64,000 nucleotides of DNA, taken from contig NC_081411.1 in the NCBI RefSeq assembly GCF_030272615.1, positions 211,746,744 through 211,810,743 of the forward strand, in the 5' to 3' direction. This document shows positions 10,790-22,672 of the stretch, one piece after another (within the stretch, counting starts at the first letter, position 1; every line of letters begins with the position of its first letter). The DNA is from Cryptomeria japonica (Eukaryota; Streptophyta; Pinopsida; Cupressales; Cupressaceae). The notes below the pieces were generated by a model. That model did no database searches. It was not told the DNA's origin and saw only the letters and a list, made by a program, of their open reading frames with translations. The translations under genes and the position numbers were made by a program.

Positions 10790-13130
10790 CTTATGATGTT
10801 AGAGAGTACCGTATCATCTTCTTGAAGTTCTATGAATGGTTCCCTGGTTAACATTATTAGTTGTTGAACAAAATTAACTTCCTCTACTTATTTTCCTATA
10901 TCTGGCCATACTACTTGCTCTTGATCAAGTTGTGGTTATGTTGGAGAATAAAGTTCAAGAGTTTTAGTAGTAATGCCATCTGAAATGGTCATGTCCCCTG
11001 ATCTACAACCTATGTATGCATCAGCTGTAGCAAGCCAAGGTCTTCCCAAAATGATTGGATATCCCCCCAATATTACCTTAGGAGAGATTATTATAAAATC
11101 AGCCATGTATTCCCAAGAATCTAATGTGACAACAATATCTTCAACCATCCCTTCAAGTCGGACAATAGAGCTAGCTGCGGGACCATTGGGGTAGATCTAA
11201 GACTAGTAATGCTGAGTTGCTGCATGACATCCTTAGTCATCACATTTATGGCTACTCCTAAGTCTATCAAGGCATTTTTAATTTGAGTTCCATTAATAAC
11301 TACCTTCACAATAGGACTACCTAAGTCAGAATATTTAGGGACGACAATTTTTCCTAACATAATATCAGCCAATTGTCCTACTACATGCACTGTTTTTGGG
11401 TCCTTTTTCTTTCACTCAAGTTTCTTTAGACATGCCTCTTTAATAGCTTTTCCATATATGGCAATCTCCTCAATATCTTGAAATAGTGAAATCTTTACAC
11501 ATATATGTTTGAATTGATCAATAAGATCAAAAGCTATGTCATCTTGTTGCCTAGACACTTTTACCTGTAATCTTTGAGGAAATGGGGGAGTTCTTACATG
11601 TGTGCCTAGAGTCTCGAACTGATGAACCTTCTCAGGGTTTCCAGGTTGATCAGGTGTAGTGTCTCGAGAAATATCCTTAGATGGTAATTATGTTATGACT
11701 GGAGGAGATGGAGTAGGCAGAGTTGTCCCCGATCGTAAGTGAATATCACTTATATCGAGAAAATATACAGGATACTGATTAGGATAAGTTGAAAAAACTT
11801 GTTGTTGTTGTTGGGGTTTGTTATTTGAATTTGGCACAGGATGTGTTGGTAGTTCAGTTGGCTTGGGTGGAGTAGCATTAGGAGATGGTGGCATTAAAGC
11901 CGTCTATTGGGACTGTTGTTGTGGCTGCAGGAAACTTGATGATTGGTTTGCCCATTCTTGTCCTCCCCTACATTGTGGTGACTGTTGCTAGTTACCTTAA
12001 GGTGGTGACCAATTCCCTTGTGGTTGCTTCCATTGAGAGGAAGGACTCTGATAATTAGGCCAAGGATTTTGAGAGTTATTCCAAGACTAAGTATAATTTC
12101 CAAAATTTTGGGAGTATGGAGGTTGCCACTGACTATTTTGTGCATTGAAGTTCATATAAGGATTTAAAAATGACACTGGATCTTGTGGCATACCTTGTCT
12201 TGGAGGCCAAGGCCTTCGTTGTGCAACGTAAAAGAGTTGTTCATCATCTTCATAGACTAGCTTGAAATCTAGGGAAGCTTGTTGGCTATCAATTTTAGCT
12301 AGGAGTTTACATTTATAGTCCTTCTTCTTTTGTCGACAGTGAGGACAAAATTCAGCAATCATGGCCTCTGCCTCCTCATGCTTCTTTCTTGCTTGAAGTG
12401 TATCCAACTGAGTAGCCATATTGTTAATAATATCCTCCTTAAAGTCCTTTAATAAATGAATTATCTCCATTCTTGAAACTGTTGTAGATGCCTTTGCAAT
12501 TGAAGAACCAAGCCTATAGTGTCTTCTCTTCTTGACTGAGACTCTGGAATATTTTTGACAAATTTGTCTGATGTCATCCCATTGAACTTGAGTAATGTCT
12601 CCTCCTCCCATAAGGTCGAAGGAGTCAACACAGTCTTCATTGATTCCCCTTAAAAAGATAAACTTCATGGATTCTTCACTCAAGGTGCTATGCTTGGATT
12701 TTCTGACACTAAACAGAAACCTCTCCAAATAATCTTCTAGACTTTCATCTTCTTTTTGTGTCATCTAGAAGATATCATCACCATGTCGGTCCATTCCCCT
12801 ACAATAATCTTTATACTTATCCAAGAAGTTTTTCTTCATCTCCTCCCAGGTAGTGATTACATCTCTACCTAGACTCATAAACCATCTCAAAGCAGTTTCT
12901 TTCAGAGTACCAGGGAATAACTTGAGTTTATGGGCATCAGTGGTATATTCATAACTTCTACAAAGGATGTCAAATTCAAATAGAAAGGTATCTGGATCTT
13001 CTATTACCAAACCATGAAATTTTGGAAGAGAAGAAGCTGGTATATTCTTCAAGTTTACATTATCATGCTAGTCAAGAATGGGAAACTCAAATGTTGGGTT
13101 TACAGGAGGAGGTGGAGGATTTGTTGTCAT
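10790..13130 (-). pseudogene. Broken gag-protease of element B (Athila-like)
   Basis: The start ATG at 13130 lies about 290 bp from the primer site. After a Pro-rich N-terminus, TAG (about 13069) interrupts. The gag domain is read at 12765-13052 (LKLFPGTLKETALRWF) and continues past TAG 12765-12767 to 12087. A His/Cys segment, CPHCRQKKK, lies near 12340. A Gln/Pro-rich linker with several TAG/TAA stops covers 11690-12090. The protease segment at 11121-11390 has active site ALIDLGVAINVM, where Athila proteins normally have DLGA. A one-base shift near 11190 moves the frame to 10936-11148, which carries the ILGRPW motif. At least eight stops can each be explained by C-to-T in CAG, CAA or CGA. 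Not functional. Confidence 0.82.
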
Positions 13131-13420
13131 TAGTCTCTAATAAAGAACTAAAGGTAAGTTTTTTTACTCAGGGGGTTCATTTAAGAAGTCTAGGTCTCCT
13201 TCTGACAAATTAAAAATACCTCTATTTTGCAAAAAAGTTTCTGCAAAACGGTTTACTTCAGGTGCTTGATCTGATCTTATGTCTTAAGTGGAATGTGAGG
13301 GAATAAATCTTCCTAATGCATCTCTTCTCCTCCTATGCATGCAGATTTAATGAAGAAATTCAAAGAGCTAACTAAAAAACTTGAAACTAATGGTTACAAC
13401 AAGTTCTTAGTTTGGCAACA

Positions 13421-13438
13421 TCCCCGACAATGACACTA
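13421..13438 (-). other. Primer-binding site of element B (decayed tRNA-Asp)
   Basis: The sense strand reads TAGTGTCATTGTCGGGGA. Against the standard plant tRNA-Asp primer site, 13 of 18 bases match, and all five differences are C-to-T or G-to-A. It lies four bases from the LTR edge at 13443. Confidence 0.75.
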
Positions 13439-13442
13439 AAAA

Positions 13443-14507
13443 TGTTGGTCCTCACAACTGGAATAACAACTAGGTAATGAAACACAATTCAAAGATTGGA
13501 CATCCTTGAATAACTAGCTTTCCTTTAGCAAAGGCTCATTTAATTATCGACCAAGGATGTAAACTTGAAATGGGCCAGCACTGTATGTGCACCAAGTTCA
13601 TATCGCAACCATTCTATCCTACTGCAGGAAAGGAAATTCTTTGAAGTAAACATGCAAAATCATAATGAAATAACACTTAATCAGAATTCACAACTAGAAC
13701 TAACTTAAGCAACTACTACCAAACGATAATGTTTTGGCAAGCGAATAGAAACTACTTTGCTGTTGTGGCTGCAAGAACTGTTCCCAGTCGCTGTAGAAAC
13801 TGACAATTGCTGAAACAACAACTATTGCGAGATGGAAACTAACTGGGAAACATAAAGGATTACTCACCAAGTGGGACCCCTTGAGTGAGTATATCCAAAA
13901 CTTTCAGATTACAATTGTTAACCTTAAAATCACATTGATCTCTTTATTCCAAATCGGTTGTGAAAATACATGAGTATCAAAAGATTCAGTATTACAAATA
14001 GTATGGTTGTTCTCTTCTATCCTCGAGAGGAGAAAGAGACCCCTTTATTTATATGGAAACTTATAACAAATTCCTAATTGATCAACCACATTCCTACGGA
14101 ATAGGCGAACATGTTTCATTAAACTATCTCCTTTAATGCTGCTTTTCTTTGATTGGTTCTACATTGTGGCTACATGCTTGGTTCTCCTTTAAACTACCAC
14201 TTAGTCTTTCCTTCTCCTTTTCTAGCCCTGCACCATGATGTTAACATGCACAACAAACATATGTATATACTAATGCTAACATGACATAAATTAAACCATA
14301 CTTAAGATTGATTTAGATATTTGCATAGATAAACCATTTAAAAACTATTATATGACAACCTTAAGTATCAGACAAATAAGTTCAAGAAACACTTAAAAGG
14401 TATCAACTAGGAGAGTATCCTAATCCAAATATCATATAATCACAAGACCTAGAAAGGAATATTATAACAAAAATCTATCAAAATAGAACCATTATTTAGG
14501 CTCATCA
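13443..14507 (-). repeat. LTR of element B (about 1.07 kb)
   Basis: The sense strand begins TGATGAGCC at 14507, like Athila LTRs, and ends CCAACA at 13443, next to the primer site. A TATA-like motif is at 14044-14056. The other LTR is not in the window. Confidence 0.72.
14044..14056 (-). promoter_or_regulatory. TATA-like motif in LTR B
   Basis: The sense strand reads CCATATAAATAAA in the middle of the LTR, leaving an R-U5 of about 0.6 kb before the primer site. Motif and position only. Confidence 0.45.
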
Positions 14508-15660
14508 ATCATCCACCAAAAAAAGTTGATTTTGGGGAGTGGGGGTTCCAAACTTTCCACTAAAGTCCTATAGAACTATCCTCATTTAACAGTTGATGGT
14601 AACCCGATATGATCAAGAAGTTTCCTTTTGGGTTTTTGGTCCAGAAAAACTTATGAATAGTAGGATTGTAATTCATTGGATGAGCTCCTACAAGGAAGCC
14701 TTGTGTAATAAGTGTGGTTGATTTTGATAGTATTGAGTTAGGTTTGTCCATGAGTTGTGAGGTGATATTTAATAGGTAACTAGGGATCCAAACAAGTCTT
14801 GAGCCCTTTCCTTAATGTCTTTGAAGTTCAGGTGTATATCAAGGGTCATATCCCACAACCATTTGTCCTCTAAGAAGCAAATGAGAAGCCTATTTCCAAT
14901 TTTCCACTTTATGCCCATAGAAATTAAACCTCTACTTTATAGGATATTATTTTAGATTCTAGAGCCATTTGGATATCTAGAGGTGGAGAGAGCTCTATAC
15001 AAGTTTTATGAGCCTTAACACTCATAATACAACTCCTCCAATCAGTTCTATAAAGTGAAATATTTCATCCCATTTTGGATGAGAGAGCTTTGTTGAGGAG
15101 GTTATCGCCTTATACCTAGTCCTCCAAACTTCTTAGGGTAGAAAATCATATCCAAGTTATCCAATGCCCTTCTTTTATTTTCCCAATCCTAGTCGACAAG
15201 AAGTTTCTTTGAATTCTTTCAAGCTAATCGACAATTATAAATAGGATTTTAAAGAGGGAAAGGAACTACGCTGGGATACCCTATTTTATTAATGAAGTTA
15301 GCCAAGTTCGACATGTTGTCAGAGTGGTCCACCAACCCTCCCTATTTTTTTCAAGGGGAAAAGAGGGGTGTTGAAGTTTCCCACAATAATCTAATGGTAT
15401 TCTAGATCTACTAAGACTTGAGTAGAAATATCCTCTTAGTCATCTTTTTGGCTAGAGTGGGTGTTAAGAGCATAAACATTCACCAAACATGATGAGTCAT
15501 AAGGAGAAGTAGGCTTTATAGTCAAATTGTTAGCAGAGATAGAGAGAAGTTTTCCCCTTAGATTTCTAGGGTCCCACATGGTGACAACACCACCCAAGGC
15601 ACCAGTAGCATTACTAATGAAGAAGCAAGAGCCCGACCAAATATAGTCAACAATGTTATA
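14508..15660 (-). pseudogene. Decayed L1-type LINE fragment with internal deletion
   Basis: Read on the minus strand. The first part (about 15330-15660) resembles the LINE endonuclease: WDPRNLRGKLLS near 15560, NVYALNTHSSQ near 15460, and GNFNTPLFPLEKNR at 15352-15392, matching the conserved GDFN-type block. Within about 100 bp it jumps to the C-terminal end of reverse transcriptase (about 14850-15250), with the ERIQRNFL type block, KKFGGLGIRR and LLNKALSSKMG. The catalytic RT core is missing. There are many stops and frame changes. A last open stretch (14560-14751) looks like the C-terminal tail. The LINE call rests on these short blocks only. Confidence 0.62.
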
Positions 15661-17555
15661 AAAAAATAACAGTAGTCATTTTAACTTCCTAAAGTAACAT
15701 GTCAATTTTCTTCTCAAGAAGGCAATTCCTGAGAGTATATTGTTGTTGAGGGCTGAGTAAAAGTATAAACCCGTATCACACTTTTACAAAGGAAAAGGTT
15801 AACACAACAATAACTATTGAATTTTGTCACCATAAAAGTGTCATTTGCATTTTGAATTTGAAAATGATGTAAACTTATGAAATGTGTAAAATTTGTTGAA
15901 GTTTAAGTCTACTATTTTTCAAAAAAAAATTGTCAATCATTTATATGTTTTTTTAGCTTTAAAGTCCATTTTTTTATTGCTGAAAAACGTTGAAAATCAG
16001 GGAGTTTAGTTCCCACCACAAAAGAAAATGTAAATCAACTTATTTTTTTCCGATTTTGATATCCGTTAAAGATGACATATATATACAGTGCATGAAAAAA
16101 AAATTAATTTTTGATGTATAATTTCTTTGTTATAGCATTTGGAAGTCAAATTTACCATAATTTGATAGTTTTTGTCTCCCACCACAATTTGTCTATTCAA
16201 TTAATGATAATCAAAAGACTAAAAATACCCTTTTGGAGAAGACTCTCTTTTAGTGAACCATATTTTTTTTTTTTTTTTTTGAATTGATTCGATATCTATT
16301 TTTGTTTTTCAAACCAGCCTGTTATCGAACAAAAGAATACCTAGTTGTAGTATTTTTAATTTTTTATATATTAAATGTAATCAAAACATTATAAAAATTA
16401 TATGAGTAGAATAGTGACTTCGATCCCTACAAAAGGGTATTTTTTTTTTTTTAATAAGTTTAATTTACCTATTGAATTTTGTTGCAAAAGTGACAAGTTT
16501 CAGAAAATCATCATTTTGGTTGATATGGCTGCCACTTGGCATTCCACATAAACAGTTCCGACCAGAACTGTGAGGGCCGACACGACCGGTCGTACAAGCG
16601 ACCGATCGCTTCAACCACATATAAAAAAATATTTTGTTTCCCATTAAAAAATCCAAAACAATCAAGTGCAAAAATAATAAGAGTGATTTTTGCATAGGGT
16701 GGCTGCAAGAAGTTGAGTCCCACTTTTGGGCAAAAAGTGGAGTGTTTTCTCTATTTTTCAATTTTTTTATCGATTGATGTCAAAATTTTGATGCACTTAG
16801 AGATTGAATCTAAAAACACTTCAGTAATAGGAAATGTAGTGCTTGGAGTCTACTTTTCAAATATGTAATTTATTTTAATACCCACATGGTAGAAATTTCT
16901 TTTTAGTAAGCATGTTTAAAAACCGGTTTTTCAAAATGTCTGTTTCAGGACCATTCCACACGTGTATGACCACCCTTTTTTGATAAAAACAAATGAATTT
17001 TTGCAAATCCTTCTGGGAAATGATACCTAAGATACCAAATATTGATGAGAATATTTTTTTTAAATTTTTTATTGAATATATTTTTTTTAATTAATTTTTA
17101 ACTGACAATAAAGTATGTTTTCAAAACATCGGGTGTACAACCACCATAATTTGATGAAAATTTCATATTTTTCAATTTTTTTTTAATATTCAAAAGAATT
17201 GTATGTAGATTGATGTCATATAATTTATTTTTCTAAAAACCTAAAAACAAAAAAGTTATTAAAGTTTCATTGAACCTTGGTATTTTAGGTTTAGATACCA
17301 CTTTTGATTAATAAATAATACAAAAATAGTAAAAAAAATCTAATCACTATGAAATTTACATATTTGAAATCAGGACGCTGAGAACTCTAATGGGTTTTCA
17401 TTTCGTCAAAATATTCAATCAGGAAGGCCCTCAAAAAATTAGGCCAAGGTAGAAATCTGATGGCGTTTTACCCTAGCCATTTTTTTGGAGGTCCAAGCAT
17501 AGGCTTAGACCAAGCCTATCCCGTAGCAAAAAACAAGGTTAAGGGTTGTTTCCTA
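15661..17555. other. A/T-rich stretch without recognisable genes
   Basis: Many A or T homopolymers occur (for example at 16261-16280 and 16440-16454), with short frames full of stops. The segment 16540-16610 is locally GC-rich and contains cgaccggtcg. I see no protein domain, RNA gene or clear repeat edge. The right part could be the 5' flank of the gene 1 transposon. Confidence 0.5.
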
Positions 17556-17559
17556 CCCC

Positions 17560-17670
17560 TAATTTTAAAAAAAGGGTGCCCATTTTGCTTTGTACCGTTG
17601 AAATCGAAATGGGCGCCCATTTTTAGAAACGAGCACCCATTTCTAAAATAGGCACCTGTTTCATTAAATA
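17560..17670. repeat. Palindromic GGGCGCCC-type repeats upstream of gene 1
   Basis: AAATGGGCGCCCATTT at 17607-17622 is a perfect 16 bp palindrome. Related half-sites (GGGTGCCCATTT, GAGCACCCATTT, ATAGGCACC) flank it within 110 bp. Nearby, ATAGGCTT and AAGCCTAT form a stem at about 17500-17520. All lie 200-370 bp before the gene 1 start. They could be subterminal binding sites for a transposase; this is inference. Confidence 0.6.
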
Positions 17671-17868
17671 AAGGGGAACCGGCTTCTGAAGAGATCCATT
17701 TGGCCAAAATCTAGCCCACAAGCACAAATCCCAATGATTGAATGATTTTTCAATCATTGCCTGACATGTACGATCTGCAAAGAGAATTTTTTGATTAATC
17801 ATTCTCTTTTCTTGTCTTATTATCGATTTGGTAAGGAGATTGATTCGAATTCAAAATTTGGTGCAGCC

Positions 17869-20800
17869 ATGGGATCAAATCAATGCAGGAAGAGGCAAAG
17901 GAAGGTTTTGATAGCTGAGGAGATTGCAGAAAATAGGGATAAGGAGGTAATACGTCAATGAGACAGAAGAGCAATAATGAGACAAGGAGCTTAAGGTTCC
18001 ACAATCATTTCAGAAGAGGAGAACATCAATGAGACCATAAATACTGATGAAGGAAACACAATAGAACCATTTAATTCACGTGCATCTTCTAATCCATTAT
18101 TGGATACAGGTATGTCTTCACAGCCCTATATTTTTTCTCATGAAGAAATTGGTGATTTAGTAGAAGCAGATTACTTATTAAATCAAACGCCAATTGAAAA
18201 TCAAACCCCAAATGAAATTAGAACTCAAGTTGAAACTAAAATTGAAATCCAAATTGAAACCCCAAATGAAACTAGATCTCAACTTGAAACTAAAATTGAA
18301 ACTCCAAATGAAATTGAAAATCCACCTGCAAACTAAAACCAATAATGTGGATGTAGACATGGAAACACCAATTGAAAATGAAACATGTTTGAATGATAAT
18401 CAAATGAATGAAATTTTCTAAATTAAAAGTGATGTAATAGACAATCTTCTTGGCTTGGTTTCATGGAATCAGATTAGGACACATGCAAATAGATTGTTTA
18501 GACATTTTTTTTATAATAAGAAATTTGGGTTTCAATGTCAATTAATGGTACAACTAATTAAAATGACTAAAATGCGAAAAGTGATGAAGAAGTTAAGCTT
18601 TTATGTCAAACCCAAGAAGAAGGATGAGTCTTTAAAACAAGTTGTATCGACTATTGCTAGCACCTTCAATACAATCAGAAAGAAAAGTTGTTCAAAAGAT
18701 AAAAATGCGGCACAACTGGCAATAACAACAGCTTTGGTAAGCCAAACAACTTCTGATAAAAGAATGATGAGTAACATAAGTGGATATCTTAATATTCATC
18801 GTAAAACTTTGTCAAGAGTTGTAAAAAGAAGAGTTAACTTTGAAAGTGATCCGAAAAACAATTTGTGGACTTTTAGTGGTAGACTACCAAGGTTTGATAT
18901 GAAACTTACTGGTGAAGTCAAAACTTTGATCGAAAAAATTTGGCACGATAATACGAGAGTATCACCTAATGCTAGAGATGTTCTTAAATGAAGAGTTGGG
19001 TCAAAAATTTGTGATCCACATCCAAAACACCTATTGGACATGACTCAAACTGAATTGTACAAAAAAAAATTGGATGATAAGGTGTTGACTATTAGCATTT
19101 GTCAAAGGTCTTTTGAAAAGTGTAAACCTTGGTATGTTCTAATTAACAAGGAAAGAGTCGGATGTTGCAAAACTCATGTTCAATTTCACTACCATTATGA
19201 TGTATTTCGATATATACATGTTATCATGCATAGTAATGGAATGTTGCAAGAATGTGGTATAAATATACCACCTGAAACTATAAAGGAGTTTATATCAAGT
19301 TTTTTTTGCAACCCACCAAATGAGCAAAATTTTATTTTCAATGCATGTGTTTTCAGTGTATGTGATATATGTGACAATCTTGCATTGTTGGATGAATGTT
19401 TGCATGAAAATATTTCAATTTCTTTTGGACAACAATTAGTTGATGTTAAATTATTTAAAACTATTGAGTATCCACTGAAGGATGGGAAGGTTGGAAGACG
19501 GTGCGATCTAATCATTGAAAACGTTAGTGTTCATGCATTTATGAATGGATTTAAGAGTAAGATCGTACCTAAATATGTTAAACACTCTCAAAATGCTAGA
19601 TGGCACGATGGTAAGTTTTGAATATGTAAGGATACATTTCCTGTTGCTAGTATACTTTTGGTCATTGACTTTGTAGAGAACTACATGCTTGCACCACAAG
19701 ATGAGGTCCACTCACAATACTACAATTCAGTGCAAGTATCAATTTTTCTCCATATTGTCTATAGGCACGCACCAGATGGTACAGAAGAGGATCATAAAAT
19801 TTTGAGAGTACCATTTCTATATGAGTGATAATAAATTACACTCATCTGATTTTGTCCAATATTGCTTCAAGACCTTTTTTGAGAATTTGAGGGAGAGATA
19901 AATTCAGATGACACAACATCTAATATGGTCAGATAATTGCACAAGGCAATTCAAGAATGCTAGAATATTTTATTGGTTGAGTAGGATTCATAAGCAAACT
20001 AATATCGAACACATGTGGATTTTTTTTAGGCTAGACACAGGAAAGGAGAACATGATGGTGCTAGTGCATGTGTTAAGAGAGCCCTTTGCAGAGAGAAACT
20101 CAAATTTGAGGAAAAGGCTAAATTTAAAAATGCAAGTGCAATTGTGGATTGGTGTAGTGCAACTTTATCCACAGGATCAAGTCAGAACTCTATAATTAGA
20201 TGTTTCTTCTAGATAATTAAAGAGGAGAATATCCTTCCAAGATATGATTGTGATACAACCAATGGGTCAGCTAGATGGCATTCATTTAAGAGTTCTAATT
20301 CTAACAATTGGACTATAAGGACTAGAGAGATTGCATGTTTTTGTCAATTTTGTGTTGCAGGTGAATAGGAAGAATGCGAGAATACGGAATGGGTTGAAGA
20401 ATGGGAAAAAAACTCCTTAACACCTACTGAGACACAATATCAAGATGTTAGAAGAAATGAAGACCCAGATCATACATTTGCATCAGAAGATTATGATCAT
20501 GTTTCAAACCTCATACAACTTGGTAATTTAATTCAATTTCTTGTTTATAACTTTAAGTTATATATTTTTATCTATTGTCATATAATTCATGATTGCATTT
20601 GAATTATAAATTCTAACAAGTTTTATTTCTACATGTACTTAAATTTGTTTTCTAGGACATGTGTATGTTGTTGCACTTGAGGATAATGATGAGCAGGTTG
20701 AGTATTGGCCAGCTAGATGTGTACAACCTAAGAAAACGTTGATATGTGATCGAGTAGATGATGATGGTTTTCAGTATCCAATTGGGTCTGTTGTGGTAGT

Positions 20801-20922
20801 TGGCACATGGCTATGCAAATACTTAACAAGAAGGAATGGCTTACTAGCTTATGAATACTACCAATCAAAAAAGAAGATTATACACTATTCTCATTTGGTG
20901 GTGGCAACAAACATCAAATTAG
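17869..20922 (+). pseudogene. Gene 1, copy T1: transposase-like protein, N-terminal and core parts
   Basis: The start ATG at 17869 has its twin in copy T2. The N-terminus is basic, followed by an acidic repeat with units like ETPNETRSQLE (18190-18330). Next come a helix-turn-helix-like segment, NISGYLNIHRKTLSRVVKRR (near 18780-18830); a Cys/His cluster, CCKTHVQFHYH (19160-19200); CSVCDICDN (about 19355); ARWHDGKF and then VIDFVENYMLAPQDEVHSQYY (first Asp, near 19665-19735); WSDNC and QFKNARIFYWL (second Asp, near 19925-19980); RKGEHDGASACVKRA (near 20045-20090); and CFCQFC (near 20340). An intron with GT..AG ends (20523-20655) precedes a C-terminal module with VEYWPARC. Damage: at least eight stops and three one-base shifts. 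Copia element C interrupts it at 20922. I cannot name the family. Confidence 0.72.
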
Positions 20923-20975
20923 TGTTGGCATATGTGCAGAATATGTTGACATGATGATATTGTGTTGTCATTGAT
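20923..20975 (+). repeat. 5' LTR of copia C, first 53 bp
   Basis: It begins TGTTGGCATATGTGCA and matches the first 53 bp of the 3' LTR (43008 onward). It is cut at ttgat (20971-20975) by the solo LTR. Confidence 0.9.
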
Positions 20976-21226
20976 TGTTGGCAATATTGCATTATAACAG
21001 ACAATGAAAGATTGTTGTCATTTCATAAGGATATTGAGAAGGTTGTTGATGATTATGGATATAACTGATTAAAGATGTTTTACTGTCTTGATATTATTAT
21101 TTTGTCATTGATGTCAAGAAATTAATTTTCTAATTCAGTATGATGTTGCCATATCTTGAGAAGTATGATATGAAGATTATAAAGATGTCGGTAAAAGAAA
21201 CAGGAAAGAATATGATGAATAATGGG

Positions 21227-22286
21227 TGTTAGGTCCCAGAGACAACTGAGAGGGGGGGGGGTGAATCAGTTGTCTAATAAATTCAAACCAAAAACTTATT
21301 AAACAACTTAATGCTTAATACCGGTAAACTAGTTAAGTATGCCGGTAGACAGTGTTAACAGTAAATTGCTATATCGGTAAGGATTAATGCATGAAACATA
21401 AACATAAAGTCATCCACAACACATGACACCAATATTTGTACGTGGAAAACCTATAAGGGGAAAAACCACGGTGGGAAACCTTACCCACAATCAGATGATA
21501 CTACTGCATATAGTAAGTGTACAAAGAGGGGTCTGGACATGCAAAAAGGCCAACAGCCTAGAGCTCACTGCTCAATCACAAATGGGAGTCACACTGACTA
21601 CAGTTGGATGGTTAAATCCAATAAGAATGTACTGCACAAAATAGCATCTTCATATGCTGGATTCAGTACCAGTGTAATGCCGATATGCTTCTACAAAAAC
21701 CTAACTTCACCTTCAAATGATGTCTTCGTGTATACCTCTACTTGATCTCGCATATACCCTCACACAATTCTTTTTCGCATTCCACACTTGATCTTACAAA
21801 TAAGATCTTACATTTATACCATACCCTAAGACCAATTTTAGTAGGTCGACTCTACAAGATATTACAATAAAAACATTTTACAAATAATATAATATCCGAT
21901 GCAATAACTGATTTGAACATGTCGGCTTAATGCATTTACAACAATAATAAATCATTTCCATAGCGTGCCATGCTGATCTGGAAAAGATAAACCTGTCGGT
22001 GTAACCCTAGATAACCTGGACCTATTTGCCGGTAAAAGAAAATATGCAAATATGAATATACCAGTGATTATTTCTTCAAAATAAAGTGTCCACATGATGT
22101 CTTCGACATTACCAAGTGTCTTCCATATCATTCCAAGTACCAGTGAACAATATATTCTGCCAGTGAACCATATACCAGTAACTGTTGCGCAATTTACTGC
22201 TTGCCGGTGAATGTTGCTGGATCTCCAAAGTAGGTGTATTTAGTAGGTGTTGACATCAATGACAAAACCATACCAAAATACCAACA
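21227..22286 (-). repeat. 3' LTR of copia M
   Basis: The sense strand starts TGTTGGTATTTTGG at 22286 and ends GGACCTAACA at 21227. A run of 10 G lies at 21252-21261 on the plus strand. A TATA-like GGTATAAATG lies at 21811-21820 on the minus strand. Confidence 0.88.
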
Positions 22287-22298
22287 ATCTCCCCCTTT
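22287..22298 (-). other. Polypurine tract of copia M
   Basis: The sense strand reads AAAGGGGGAGAT directly before the 3' LTR start TGTTGG. This is the usual plus-strand primer, identical to the tract of copia C. Confidence 0.85.
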
Positions 22299-22672
22299 GG
22301 CATTGATGGCAACACAAGATGGAAAAACCATCAAAGTGCCAAAACAGAAATGCCAAATACAAAAACCAACAATCTCCATTTCTCCCCTTGGGAGTAACAA
22401 TACCAATCTCTCACACCAATTTCTCCTTAAATGTGTTTTTCAAAATCTCTCCCCTAAAACCTCTTTTCCTTACCAAAAAGATAATATATTTTTCCATAGA
22501 TATCTCTCCCCCTTTGACATCAAATGCCAAAGTTATAAAAGGTCAAGTTTATACAAAATACCAACCAATTCAATATACCAACTACTCCCCCTTAGAAGTA
22601 GCTTTCTCATCAAATACTGGAATAAAAGATTTGTCCATTTAATTCTGTCGGTTGATGATAATCATCAACTGT

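Larger units (their letters stand above)
10786..14507 (-). mobile_element. Athila-like Ty3/gypsy element B, 5' part, interrupted by element A
   Basis: Minus-strand order: LTR (13443-14507), decayed tRNA-Asp primer site (13421-13438), gag start (13130), and gag-protease remnants down to 10786, where the LTR of element A begins. The rest of B should lie left of A, outside the window. The LTR start TGATGAGC, the tRNA-Asp primer and the Asp-Leu-Gly protease site all fit the Athila lineage. B lies in LINE sequence, so the order of events is LINE, then B, then A. Confidence 0.78.

Noticed and set aside
16465-16761. 98-residue minus-strand frame in the A/T-rich gap
   Set aside because: No domain, composition like its surroundings, overlapping frame of equal quality.
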